From NCBI RefSeq assembly GCF_019397265.1, contig NZ_CP068985.1, positions 6,192,001-6,256,000 of the forward strand: a DNA stretch of 64,000 nucleotides, in the 5' to 3' direction. Of this stretch, positions 58,222-64,000 are shown one piece after another. The stretch is from Nonomuraea coxensis DSM 45129. GTDB taxonomy: Bacteria > Actinomycetota > Actinomycetes > Streptosporangiales > Streptosporangiaceae. Every line of letters starts with the position of its first letter. The first letter of the stretch is position 1. The notes under the pieces were generated by a model. It ran no database searches and had not been told where the DNA came from. It was given only the letters and a program-made list of their open reading frames with translations. Position numbers and translations under genes: made by a program.

Positions 58222-59000
58222 ACCTCATGAACGCGGGCCGCAAGGCCCTCCTCGCGCTCGCCGTGCCGGTGCTGCTGGTCGCCGCCTGGTGGCTGGCGAC
58301 CGCCGGCGCCGCCTCCTTCTTCTGGCCGCCGCTCAGCGAGATCCTGGCCGCCTTCGCCGACACCTGGTTCAGCGCCCGGTTCGTGACCGACGTCCTGCCC
58401 AGCCTCGGCCGGCTGCTGGCCGGCTACCTCGGCGCGGTCGTGGCCGGCGTCGCCCTCGGCACCGCGGTCGGCTCCTCGCGCACGCTGCGCGGCCTGCTGG
58501 AACCGGTGCTCGAGTTCTTCCGCGCCATCCCGTCGCCGGTGCTGGTGCCGATCCTCATGCTGTTCGCCGGCATCGGCGACGGCATGAAGATCCTCGTGAT
58601 CGTCTCAGGCTGCGTGTGGCCGGTGCTGCTCAACACGGTGGAGGGCGTACGCGCCCTGGACGAGGTGCTGAGCGACACCGCCCGCAGCTACCGGATGCGC
58701 CGCCGCTCCCGGCTCGTCCACCTGGTGCTGCGCGGCGCCGGCCCGCAGATCGCCGCCGGCGCGCGGCAGGCGCTGTCCATCGGGATCATCCTCATGGTGA
58801 TCAGCGAGATGTTCGCGGCCAGCAACGGCCTCGGCTTCACCATCATCCAGTTCCAGCGCAGCTTCGCCATCCCGCAGATGTGGAGCGGCATCATCCTGCT
58901 CGGGCTCGTCGGCATCGCCCTGTCGATGGCGTTCCGTGCGGTGGAGGCCCGGCTGCTGCGGTGGTACACCGGTTTGCGCACGGCACAGCGAGAGGGCTGA
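58218..59000 (+). CDS. ABC transporter permease 2 (SsuC/TauC-like)
   Basis: A 260-residue permease with six predicted helices and the EAA loop LSDTARSYRMRRRSRLVHL. Its ATG overlaps the stop of permease 1 (ATGA). It is clearly homologous to permease 1 in pattern (RAIPSPVLVPILMLFAGIGD versus RPIPSVALIPLAVLLFGTD) but diverged, consistent with an old duplication and a heterodimer. Confidence 0.88.
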   Translation: MNLMNAGRKALLALAVPVLLVAAWWLATAGAASFFWPPLSEILAAFADTWFSARFVTDVLPSLGRLLAGYLGAVVAGVALGTAVGSSRTLRGLLEPVLEFFRAIPSPVLVPILMLFAGIGDGMKILVIVSGCVWPVLLNTVEGVRALDEVLSDTARSYRMRRRSRLVHLVLRGAGPQIAAGARQALSIGIILMVISEMFAASNGLGFTIIQFQRSFAIPQMWSGIILLGLVGIALSMAFRAVEARLLRWYTGLRTAQREG

Positions 59001-59003
59001 CAC

Positions 59004-59837
59004 ATGACCGCCAACCCCACGGGCGTCCCCGCCCGTCCCCTGTCCGCCACGACGGCCATGCTGGACGTACGCGGGCTGAAGAAGGTCTACGAGGGGCGGG
59101 GCCGCAGTGTCGAGGCCGTACGCGACCTGACGTTCACAGTCGCCGCCGGCGAGCTGGTCTGCATCGTCGGCCCCTCGGGCGCCGGCAAGACCACGCTGCT
59201 GAGGTGCATCGCCGGGCTGCTCGACGCGACCGCGGGCGAGGTCGTGCTGGAGGGCGAGCGCGTCACCGGCCCGCCGCCCGGCATGGCGGTCGTCTTCCAG
59301 GAGTACGGCCGCAGCCTCTTCCCCTGGATGACCGTGCGGCAGAACGTCGAGCTGCCGCTGAAGGAGAAGAAGGTCCCGAAGGACCGCCGGCGCCGGCTCG
59401 TCCAGGACTCCCTGGAGGCCGTCGGCCTCGCCGAGGCCCAGGACGCGCACCCGTGGCAGCTCTCGGGCGGCATGCAGCAGCGCGTCGCCATCGCGCGGGC
59501 GGTCGCGTACGAGCCGCACCTGCTGCTGATGGACGAGCCGTTCGCCGCCGTGGACGCCCAGACCCGCGCCGACCTGGAGGACCTCGTCCGCTCGTTGTGG
59601 CAGCGTCTCGGGGTCACGGTGCTGTTCGTCACCCACGACATCGACGAGTCGGTCTATCTCGGGCAGCGCGTCATCGTGCTGTCCAACTCGCCGACGGTGG
59701 TGCTGGAGGACGTCCCGATCGACCTGCCGGCCGAACGCGACCAGCTCACCACCCGCTCCCTGCCCCGCTTCGCCGAGCTCCGCTCCCACGTGTACGAGCT
59801 GATCCAGCTCGCCAAGTCCGGCCACCGCCCCGCCTGA
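59004..59837 (+). CDS. ABC transporter ATP-binding protein (SsuB/TauB-like)
   Basis: A 277-residue ATPase: Walker A IVGPSGAGKTTLLRCIAG, Q-loop VVFQEYGRSLFPWMTV, signature WQLSGGMQQRVAIARAVA, Walker B HLLLMDEPFAAVDAQTR and H-loop VLFVTHDIDESVYL. The sequence LFPWMTV and the overall length match nitrate/sulfonate/taurine-type importers. It starts three bases after permease 2 and ends the operon. Confidence 0.92.
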   Translation: MTANPTGVPARPLSATTAMLDVRGLKKVYEGRGRSVEAVRDLTFTVAAGELVCIVGPSGAGKTTLLRCIAGLLDATAGEVVLEGERVTGPPPGMAVVFQEYGRSLFPWMTVRQNVELPLKEKKVPKDRRRRLVQDSLEAVGLAEAQDAHPWQLSGGMQQRVAIARAVAYEPHLLLMDEPFAAVDAQTRADLEDLVRSLWQRLGVTVLFVTHDIDESVYLGQRVIVLSNSPTVVLEDVPIDLPAERDQLTTRSLPRFAELRSHVYELIQLAKSGHRPA

Positions 59838-59935
59838 CCCGCCCACCGGGGCACACCGCAGCATGCTCGCCCCCGCCTGCGTGGCCACCCGTCATCGTCC
59901 AGCCAAGACGTCCGCGAAGCTGCTCAGACGGGCGG

Positions 59936-59960
59936 GACGTGTGCGGGGGTCGCGCACGTC
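59936..59960. terminator. candidate bidirectional terminator hairpin between the ABC operon and hicB
   Basis: GACGTGTGCG (59936-59945), loop GGGGT, CGCGCACGTC (59951-59960): a 10-bp stem with one G-U type pair. It directly abuts the stop codon of the convergent hicB-like gene at 59961. There is no U-tract. Confidence 0.45.
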
Positions 59961-60560
59961 TCATCGCCCTCTGACCGGCTCCGCCGATGAACCGGCGCCA
60001 TCGCGCAGCCGCTCCCCCCATGCCCTGAGCTTGCGCAACCTGACAGGCGCCGGATCGTCCTCGGCCACGTCGGGGAGAAGCGACCTCAGCAGCTCAATTC
60101 TGGAAGCGTTTTCGGGGCAGTGTGTGCTCAGGACGAGGGCGGACGCGGCTGTCTCCTTGTCCGCCTCGTGGAGCAGCTTCCCGACGGCCTGATGGGAGAT
60201 GCCCAGGAGGTAGCCGATGTCGCGGTGGACGTAGCCTCTGCGGGCCAGGTCCGCCACGGTCGTCTGCGTCACCTCCGCAGCCTGCTGCTTGGCCACCCTG
60301 GCGGCGAGGCGGGCCAGCAACGTGGCCTCCAGTTCGGTGGCCACGTCCTCGTCGGCCACCGTCAGCTCGAAATCGGCGTCAATCTCCGAGACGTCGACAT
60401 CGAGCATCGTGGCCACCAGATCGCGAGCCATCTCCTCGGCGTGCTCCAGGCGCTTCACCTGGGTGTGGTAGCCGCGCTTGAGACCGGGCCCGCGGACGGT
60501 CAACGCCCACCAGGGGCCGCTCTTGCCAGCAGTGATGGTGTAGGTGTCGTGTTCGCTCAC
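59961..60560 (-). CDS. HicB-like antitoxin with C-terminal helix-turn-helix
   Basis: A 199-residue protein. The first ~60 residues have the partial-RNase-H HicB fold (TYTITAGKSGPWWALTVRGP, then HTQVKRLEHAEEMARDLVAT). Residues ~100-140 are a helix-turn-helix (VADLARRGYVHRDIGYLLGI, SHQAVGKLLHEAD). A further ~55-residue helical tail with arginine-rich end is longer than in typical HicB. The GTG start at 60560 has AGGAGG upstream. It follows the hicA-like gene by 41 bases in the usual toxin-antitoxin order, so it should neutralise HicA and repress the operon through the direct repeats at 60787-60834. Confidence 0.78.
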   Translation of the reverse strand: MSEHDTYTITAGKSGPWWALTVRGPGLKRGYHTQVKRLEHAEEMARDLVATMLDVDVSEIDADFELTVADEDVATELEATLLARLAARVAKQQAAEVTQTTVADLARRGYVHRDIGYLLGISHQAVGKLLHEADKETAASALVLSTHCPENASRIELLRSLLPDVAEDDPAPVRLRKLRAWGERLRDGAGSSAEPVRGR

Positions 60561-60601
60561 TGGCCCTCCTGCTCCTTCGCGGCCTCGACGAGGATGCTCT
60601 C

Positions 60602-60778
60602 TCAGTTCTCCAAGATTCCTTTCGCCGTGCGCTCGTTGACCTCCGCATGGCGAGGGACGGGCATCGCCTCCGAACCGGCATGCCACTTCGTGTGACTACC
60701 GCCTTCGGTGGAGTGCACAGGCACGCCGTACTCCTTCGCGAGTTTGCGCATCCGGCGTTCTAGATCCCGCTTCCTCAT
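60602..60778 (-). CDS. HicA-like mRNA interferase toxin
   Basis: A 58-residue basic protein. It contains the diagnostic HicA core with catalytic histidine, EGGSHTKWHAGSEAMPVPRH, preceded by a short helix MRKRDLERRMRKLAKEYG and followed by VNERTAKGILEN, matching the double-stranded RNA-binding-like fold of HicA toxins that cleave mRNA. The frame is open upstream, but the ATG at 60778 (or GTG at 60781) lies right after the repeat-containing promoter. The antitoxin gene follows. Confidence 0.82.
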   Translation of the reverse strand: MRKRDLERRMRKLAKEYGVPVHSTEGGSHTKWHAGSEAMPVPRHAEVNERTAKGILEN

Positions 60779-60786
60779 CACCCAGT

Positions 60787-60834
60787 CTAGGCTACTCAGG
60801 TTGCAGAACTCTAGGCAACTCAGGTTGCAGATTG
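60787..60834 (-). promoter_or_regulatory. two 24-bp direct repeats in the hicAB promoter, candidate HicB operator
   Basis: CTAGGCTACTCAGGTTGCAGAA-type copies at 60787-60810 and 60811-60834 differ only at a few bases. The upstream copy contains a palindrome GCAAC-TCAG-GTTGC (60815-60828); in the other copy one base is changed. On the minus strand TTGCCT (upstream copy) and TAGCCT (downstream copy) are 18 bases apart and may be the -35 and -10 boxes, so the repressor would cover the whole core promoter. Confidence 0.65.
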
Positions 60835-60882
60835 TCGCGATTGTGCGGCTGAAGCACGAGCAGCCGACGGGGAAGTGACACC

Positions 60883-61884
60883 TCAGGCGGGGGTGACGGT
60901 TTCCGTGGCCTCGTTCCAGCGCCACGGCACCTGGTGGCCCCGCAGGTGGACGCCGCCGATCCACCGGTCGACGCCGTTGAGGGTGATCTGGTCGGCCTGG
61001 CCGGCCAGGACCCGCGCGCCGGGCTCCGTCAGGCGCAGGCCCGTCGCGTGGGTCACCGGGCCGCCGTGCGGGTCGAGGTCGAGCAGCGGGTACGGCCCCC
61101 GCGCCAGCCGATCCATCCGGTCGTAGTACGTGCTGTCGCCCATGAACGGCCGTGTCTCGCGCGCCGCGGCCTGGTGGAAGGCCGTCCCCGCGTCGGGCGC
61201 GCCGGCGGCGACGGCGGCCAGCACCCGCCGCTCGGCCAGCGACAGGCCGTCCCGCGTCGAGGGGTACTCGCGGCCGAGCCGGTCGAACGCCTCCCCCAGG
61301 AACCGCAGCTCCCCCAGGCGGGAGGCGGCGACGCCGGCCAGTCCGTCAGGCGTCGGCGCGCGGAAGGCCGCCCACGCGCGGGTGGCCAGCTCCAGCGCCG
61401 CCGGGGTCAGCCGGGCGCACGCTCCCGTGGCGGGCAGCTCGCGCAACTGCGCGGCGGTGAGCTGGCCGAGGCCGCCGAACCGGGCGATCCCCGGGTATTC
61501 GCCGATGCAGATCAGCGTCACCCGCCCGGCGGGGACGCCCAGGGCGGCCAGGCGGGCGAGGATCTCGACGATCTGGAGCTGGTCGTACAGGTCGGCCTCG
61601 AACCACAGGACGTACTCGCCGTCGCGGTTGTCCTCCAGGGCCCGGTCGCGTTCGGCGAGGACGCGCAGCGTCGCCTCGCGCCCGGCGGGCTCGTGCGCCA
61701 TGAGGTGGGCGGCGCGGACGCGGCGCAGCTTGTCGGGGGCGACGTCCGGCACCGGGCCCTCGTGCAGGACGTCGCGCCAGTAGACCACGCGCCGCGCGAG
61801 GCCGGTGCCCGGCACGTCGGTGGCGTCGCCGTTGCTGACGTGCAGCGCCTCGGGCAGCCGCCCGTCCGCCGCGCTCTCGGTCAT
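60883..61884 (-). CDS. DUF1835-domain protein
   Basis: A 333-residue soluble protein. The N-terminal ~120 residues read LHVSNGDATDVPGTGLARR, VVYWRDVLHEGPVPD, and LWFEADLYDQLQIVEILARL, the DUF1835 pattern; the C-terminal half (FLGEAFDRLGREYPSTRDGL; TLNGVDRWIGGVHLRGHQVP) is typical of actinobacterial members. The biochemical role is unknown. The ATG at 61884 follows AGGAGGCGACC. It lies between the methyltransferase remnant and hicA, all on the minus strand. Confidence 0.8.
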   Translation of the reverse strand: MTESAADGRLPEALHVSNGDATDVPGTGLARRVVYWRDVLHEGPVPDVAPDKLRRVRAAHLMAHEPAGREATLRVLAERDRALEDNRDGEYVLWFEADLYDQLQIVEILARLAALGVPAGRVTLICIGEYPGIARFGGLGQLTAAQLRELPATGACARLTPAALELATRAWAAFRAPTPDGLAGVAASRLGELRFLGEAFDRLGREYPSTRDGLSLAERRVLAAVAAGAPDAGTAFHQAAARETRPFMGDSTYYDRMDRLARGPYPLLDLDPHGGPVTHATGLRLTEPGARVLAGQADQITLNGVDRWIGGVHLRGHQVPWRWNEATETVTPA

Positions 61885-61940
61885 GGTCGCCTCCTGTCGG
61901 TGCCCAGGGTACGGGGGGCGCAGGGTGTGGGCGAGCAGCC

Positions 61941-62299
61941 TCAACCTGTTCGAGGGCGGGTCGCCGCCGGGGCGGGCGAGCGGTGGAAGGTGGCACGCCA
62001 GCGGTGGCGTCCGCCGTCCCGCAGCTCCTCGACCGTGCCGCGGTCCAGGCCGTCCGTCGCGAACGCGGCGATCTCGGACGGCGTCAGCGGCCACGGCGGC
62101 GCGAAGACCGGCCCGCACCGGTGGCGTGGGTGGCGGTCCACTCGCCGAGCAGGGGGTGCGGGGCGCGGGAGTCCCACGGCACGATCGCCTCGCCGGTGGC
62201 CGACTCGGCGTAGAGCCGTTCGAACCAGCCCAGCGGGTCGCCCGCGGCCAGCGACTCGCCGGCCAGCCGGATCGCGTCCTCGTCAGGGTCCCTGCCCAT
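61941..62299 (-). pseudogene. remnant of a class I SAM-dependent methyltransferase with the SAM-binding core deleted
   Basis: Two frames on the minus strand carry the two ends of one known protein type. From 62299, DEDAIRLAGESLAAGDPLGW, FERLYAESATGEAIVPWD and HPLLGEWTATHAT match the N-terminal cap of actinobacterial class I methyltransferases. From about 62108, in another frame, PPWPLTPSEIAAFATDGL and VEELRDGGRHRWRATFHR match their C-terminus. The ~130-residue central SAM-binding domain, with its VxGCGxG motif, is missing and the junction near 62110 shifts frame, so the gene is broken. Identification rests on memory of the family. The 62300-62416 stretch before it holds nothing recognisable. 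Confidence 0.7.
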
Positions 62300-62416
62300 C
62301 GGCCCCACCTCCGTCAGCGACCCGGACGCCTTGACGCGCCCGGCTCTCCGGGCCACTCCACCACGTGGGCACGTTCGCCGAGCACCCGGCGGGTACGCGC
62401 TCGGCGAACGCCGGCG

Positions 62417-63421
62417 TCACGAGTGGAAGGTCTCCTTCGCCATCCGGCGCAGGCGGCTCTCGTCGATGTCGTGGCCGAGCCCGGACTGCGTCAGCGGGAC
62501 GGCGATGACGCCCGCGTTCGCCCCCACGATCGGGGTGACGAGCTGGTTCTGGCGGGGCGGCTGGGTGACGTCGCAGGGCAGCGTGCAGCCGGGCAGGCTG
62601 GCGACGGCGACGGTGGCGGCCCTGGCCAGCCCCATCCCCTGGCCGCCCGCGCACTGGATGTCCCAGCCGGCCGCCGCCGCCCGGTCGTGGGCGCGGCGGG
62701 CCTCGCTCAGGGACGGGAACGCCGTCGGCCGCAGCAGCAGCACCCGCGCGGCCCGTACGGTGAGGAAGTCGTCGAGCTCGGCCGTCGAGGCGACCTCGAC
62801 GGCGACGGAGGCCGTCACCTGGTCCTGGAGCGCGGCGTGGGCGTAGACGTCGCCGGCGGCGAAGGGCCGCTCGATGACCTCCAGGCCGTAGGAGTCGAGG
62901 GCGACGAGCTGGCCGTGCTCGGTGTAGGCGTTGCCGCAGTCGACGGCGAGGGTCAGCGCCGGGTAGGCGGCCCGCACGGCCCGCACCGGCTCGACGTCCC
63001 AGCCGGGCCGCACGTCGAGCGTGACGTGCCCGTAGCCGGCGCAGACCTGCTGGTTGACCCGGCTGACCAGGCTCTCCGTGGACGGGTCGGGCGACAGGCG
63101 GACGGTGGCCATGAGCGAGGTGCGGGTGCCGCCGATCGCCTCGGCGAGCGGCACGCCGCGCATCCTCGTCCACAGGTCCCAGCAGGCCATGTCGACCGCG
63201 GGGTCGCCGCTCGGCACGGCGTCGGGGTGCTCCCAGTCGACGCCGATGATCAGGGCGGCCAGCGTCTCCTCCAGCTTCGACCAGGTCTTCGGCTGGGGGG
63301 AGAGCGCTTCTCCCCAGCCGGTCATGCCGCCGTGGTCGGTGAGCTTCACGAGCAGGGTCTCCGACCTCCTGCCGTACGGCAGGACGAGCCGGAAGACCTC
63401 GAGCTCACGCACTCGCGGCAT
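62417..63421 (-). CDS. enolase-superfamily (mandelate racemase/MLE/OSBS-like) protein with altered catalytic residues
   Basis: A 334-residue protein with a capping domain and modified TIM barrel typical of N-acylamino-acid racemase/o-succinylbenzoate synthase-like proteins. Metal ligands Asp (LAVDCGNAYTEHG) and Glu (EVIERPFAAGD) are present, but the KxK acid/base motif, expected as KLKIRPGWD, reads VTLDVRPGWD; the third ligand region reads VAVEVASTAELDD; and the opposing lysine strand reads VLLLRPTAFPSL. So at least the usual lysine pair is missing and racemase/OSBS chemistry is doubtful. The upstream MFS gene on the same strand is 22 bases away and may share the operon. Confidence 0.82.
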   Translation of the reverse strand: MPRVRELEVFRLVLPYGRRSETLLVKLTDHGGMTGWGEALSPQPKTWSKLEETLAALIIGVDWEHPDAVPSGDPAVDMACWDLWTRMRGVPLAEAIGGTRTSLMATVRLSPDPSTESLVSRVNQQVCAGYGHVTLDVRPGWDVEPVRAVRAAYPALTLAVDCGNAYTEHGQLVALDSYGLEVIERPFAAGDVYAHAALQDQVTASVAVEVASTAELDDFLTVRAARVLLLRPTAFPSLSEARRAHDRAAAAGWDIQCAGGQGMGLARAATVAVASLPGCTLPCDVTQPPRQNQLVTPIVGANAGVIAVPLTQSGLGHDIDESRLRRMAKETFHS

Positions 63422-63443
63422 GTACCCCCCTCTTACGGCCCGT

Positions 63444-64000
63444 TCAGGGCGCGGACACTTCCATAGTGCCTGCTGTACGGGACCGGACCAAACGGGGGGC
63501 CAGCGCGAACGCCAGCACCGCCAGCGCCACGGCGGTGAGCAGACCGGCCGCGTAGCTGCCGCCGGAGGCGGTGAAGACCGCTCCGCTGGCCGCCACGGCC
63601 ACCACGGTGAAGACCGACTCGCCGACGCCCACGGCGGCGCTGTTCTGGCCCTCCTCCCCCGGCGCGGACATCTCCAGCACCAGCACCGAGACCGTCGGGT
63701 GCAGCATGCCGATGCCGAGCCCGGCGAGCGCCATGGCCACGTGCGCGAGCGCCAGCGGCACCGCGTCCACCAGCACGAGCGTCACCAGCGCGAGGCCGGT
63801 CGCGAGCAGGGCGGCCCCGCCGCGGACGGCGAGCAGGTTGCTGATCCGGCCGCGGCCCTTGAGCCAGGAGCCGGTGGACCAGCCGAGGGCGCCGATCGTG
63901 AGGACGATGCCGGCGGCGGTGGCGCTGAGCCCGCGCTCGTTGATGAGCATGAGCGGGATCAGCACCTGGGCGGCGGTGAGCGAGCCGAACGCCAGTCCGC
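63444..64000 (-). CDS. MFS transporter, C-terminal part (gene continues beyond right edge)
   Basis: The frame is open to base 64000 (reading LAFGSLTAAQVLIPLMLINE at the edge), giving at least 185 residues of a polytopic membrane carrier with about six helices, e.g. GIVLTIGALGWSTGSWLKGR, ALAHVAMALAGLGIGMLHPT and AGLLTAVALAVLAFALAP. It resembles the EmrB/DHA2-like or generic MFS C-terminal half. The start lies outside the window. It is 22 bases upstream of the enolase-superfamily gene on the same strand. Confidence 0.8.
   Translation of the reverse strand, partial: GLAFGSLTAAQVLIPLMLINERGLSATAAGIVLTIGALGWSTGSWLKGRGRISNLLAVRGGAALLATGLALVTLVLVDAVPLALAHVAMALAGLGIGMLHPTVSVLVLEMSAPGEEGQNSAAVGVGESVFTVVAVAASGAVFTASGGSYAAGLLTAVALAVLAFALAPRLVRSRTAGTMEVSAP

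Noticed and set aside
1..64000. tRNA, rRNA, riboswitch, CRISPR, insertion-sequence or attachment-site features
   Set aside because: Reading both strands I found no clover-leaf anticodon arms with conserved T-loop, no spaced identical repeats of CRISPR type, no transposase frames and no terminal inverted repeats with target duplications. A covariance-model scan would be needed to exclude small RNAs.

Overview
The window comes from a very GC-rich actinomycete chromosome. Gene content (LAL-type LuxR regulator, XRE/DUF5753 regulator, LytR-CpsA-Psr protein, several leaderless starts with GTG, TTG and ATG initiation, long antisense shadow frames) suggests Streptosporangiales, perhaps Nonomuraea or a relative; that placement is inference. 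There is no rRNA, tRNA, CRISPR array, insertion sequence or phage module that I can see, and apart from one decayed gene (61941-62299) the window is densely coded.

Layout. 1-0.9 kb: end of an XRE/DUF5753 regulator and a small orphan protein. 0.9-4.2 kb: a minus-strand operon of response regulator, sensor kinase and a GT2-GtrA glycosyltransferase. 4.2-6.1 kb: a cytochrome P450 and a TetR regulator that diverge from a 34-bp palindrome. 6.1-9.7 kb: a phytoene-dehydrogenase-like oxidase, then pseudouridine catabolism (psuG plus a PfkB kinase). 9.8-17.3 kb: an 806-residue repeat-containing protein, an MFS carrier, a large LuxR ATPase regulator and a GNAT. 17.3-23.6 kb: a leucine/isovalerate-type acyl-CoA catabolic operon (carboxyltransferase, biotin carboxylase, HMG-CoA lyase, acyl-CoA dehydrogenase) under a divergent TetR regulator whose 16-bp operator occurs twice. 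23.7-32.9 kb: coiled-coil protein, secreted Ig-like protein, fused alpha-beta 2-oxoacid dehydrogenase E1, M50 protease, amidohydrolase, SnoaL-like protein, CorA, a probable dead metallopeptidase, and a RHH-ClpN protein.

33.0-38.7 kb holds the most interesting unit: three co-directional genes with the order and architecture of a MukFEB/MksFEB condensin (kleisin-like, KITE-like, SMC-like ATPase), but with no JetD/MksG nuclease beside them. It abuts a citrate synthase with an N-terminal MerR-type DNA-binding domain, which diverges from a homocitrate/isopropylmalate-synthase-like gene across a palindrome bracketed by inverted -35-like boxes (38.7-41.3 kb).

41.3-51.2 kb: type II NADH dehydrogenase, MHS transporter, HAD phosphatase, TIGR00027-type methyltransferase, SDR epimerase and sbcDC. 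51.3-56.3 kb: two alpha/beta hydrolases, a crotonase and an LCP protein. 56.3-59.8 kb: an NMT1/SsuA-type ABC importer operon with two GntR-like operator boxes. 60-64 kb: a HicAB toxin-antitoxin pair with a repeated operator, a DUF1835 protein, a methyltransferase remnant, a catalytically altered enolase-superfamily protein and the end of an MFS transporter.

A recurring feature is leaderless transcription: at least nine genes have a TANNNT-like -10 box about 6-9 bases before the start codon and no ribosome-binding site, and in two or three of these a palindromic operator lies on the -10 box.
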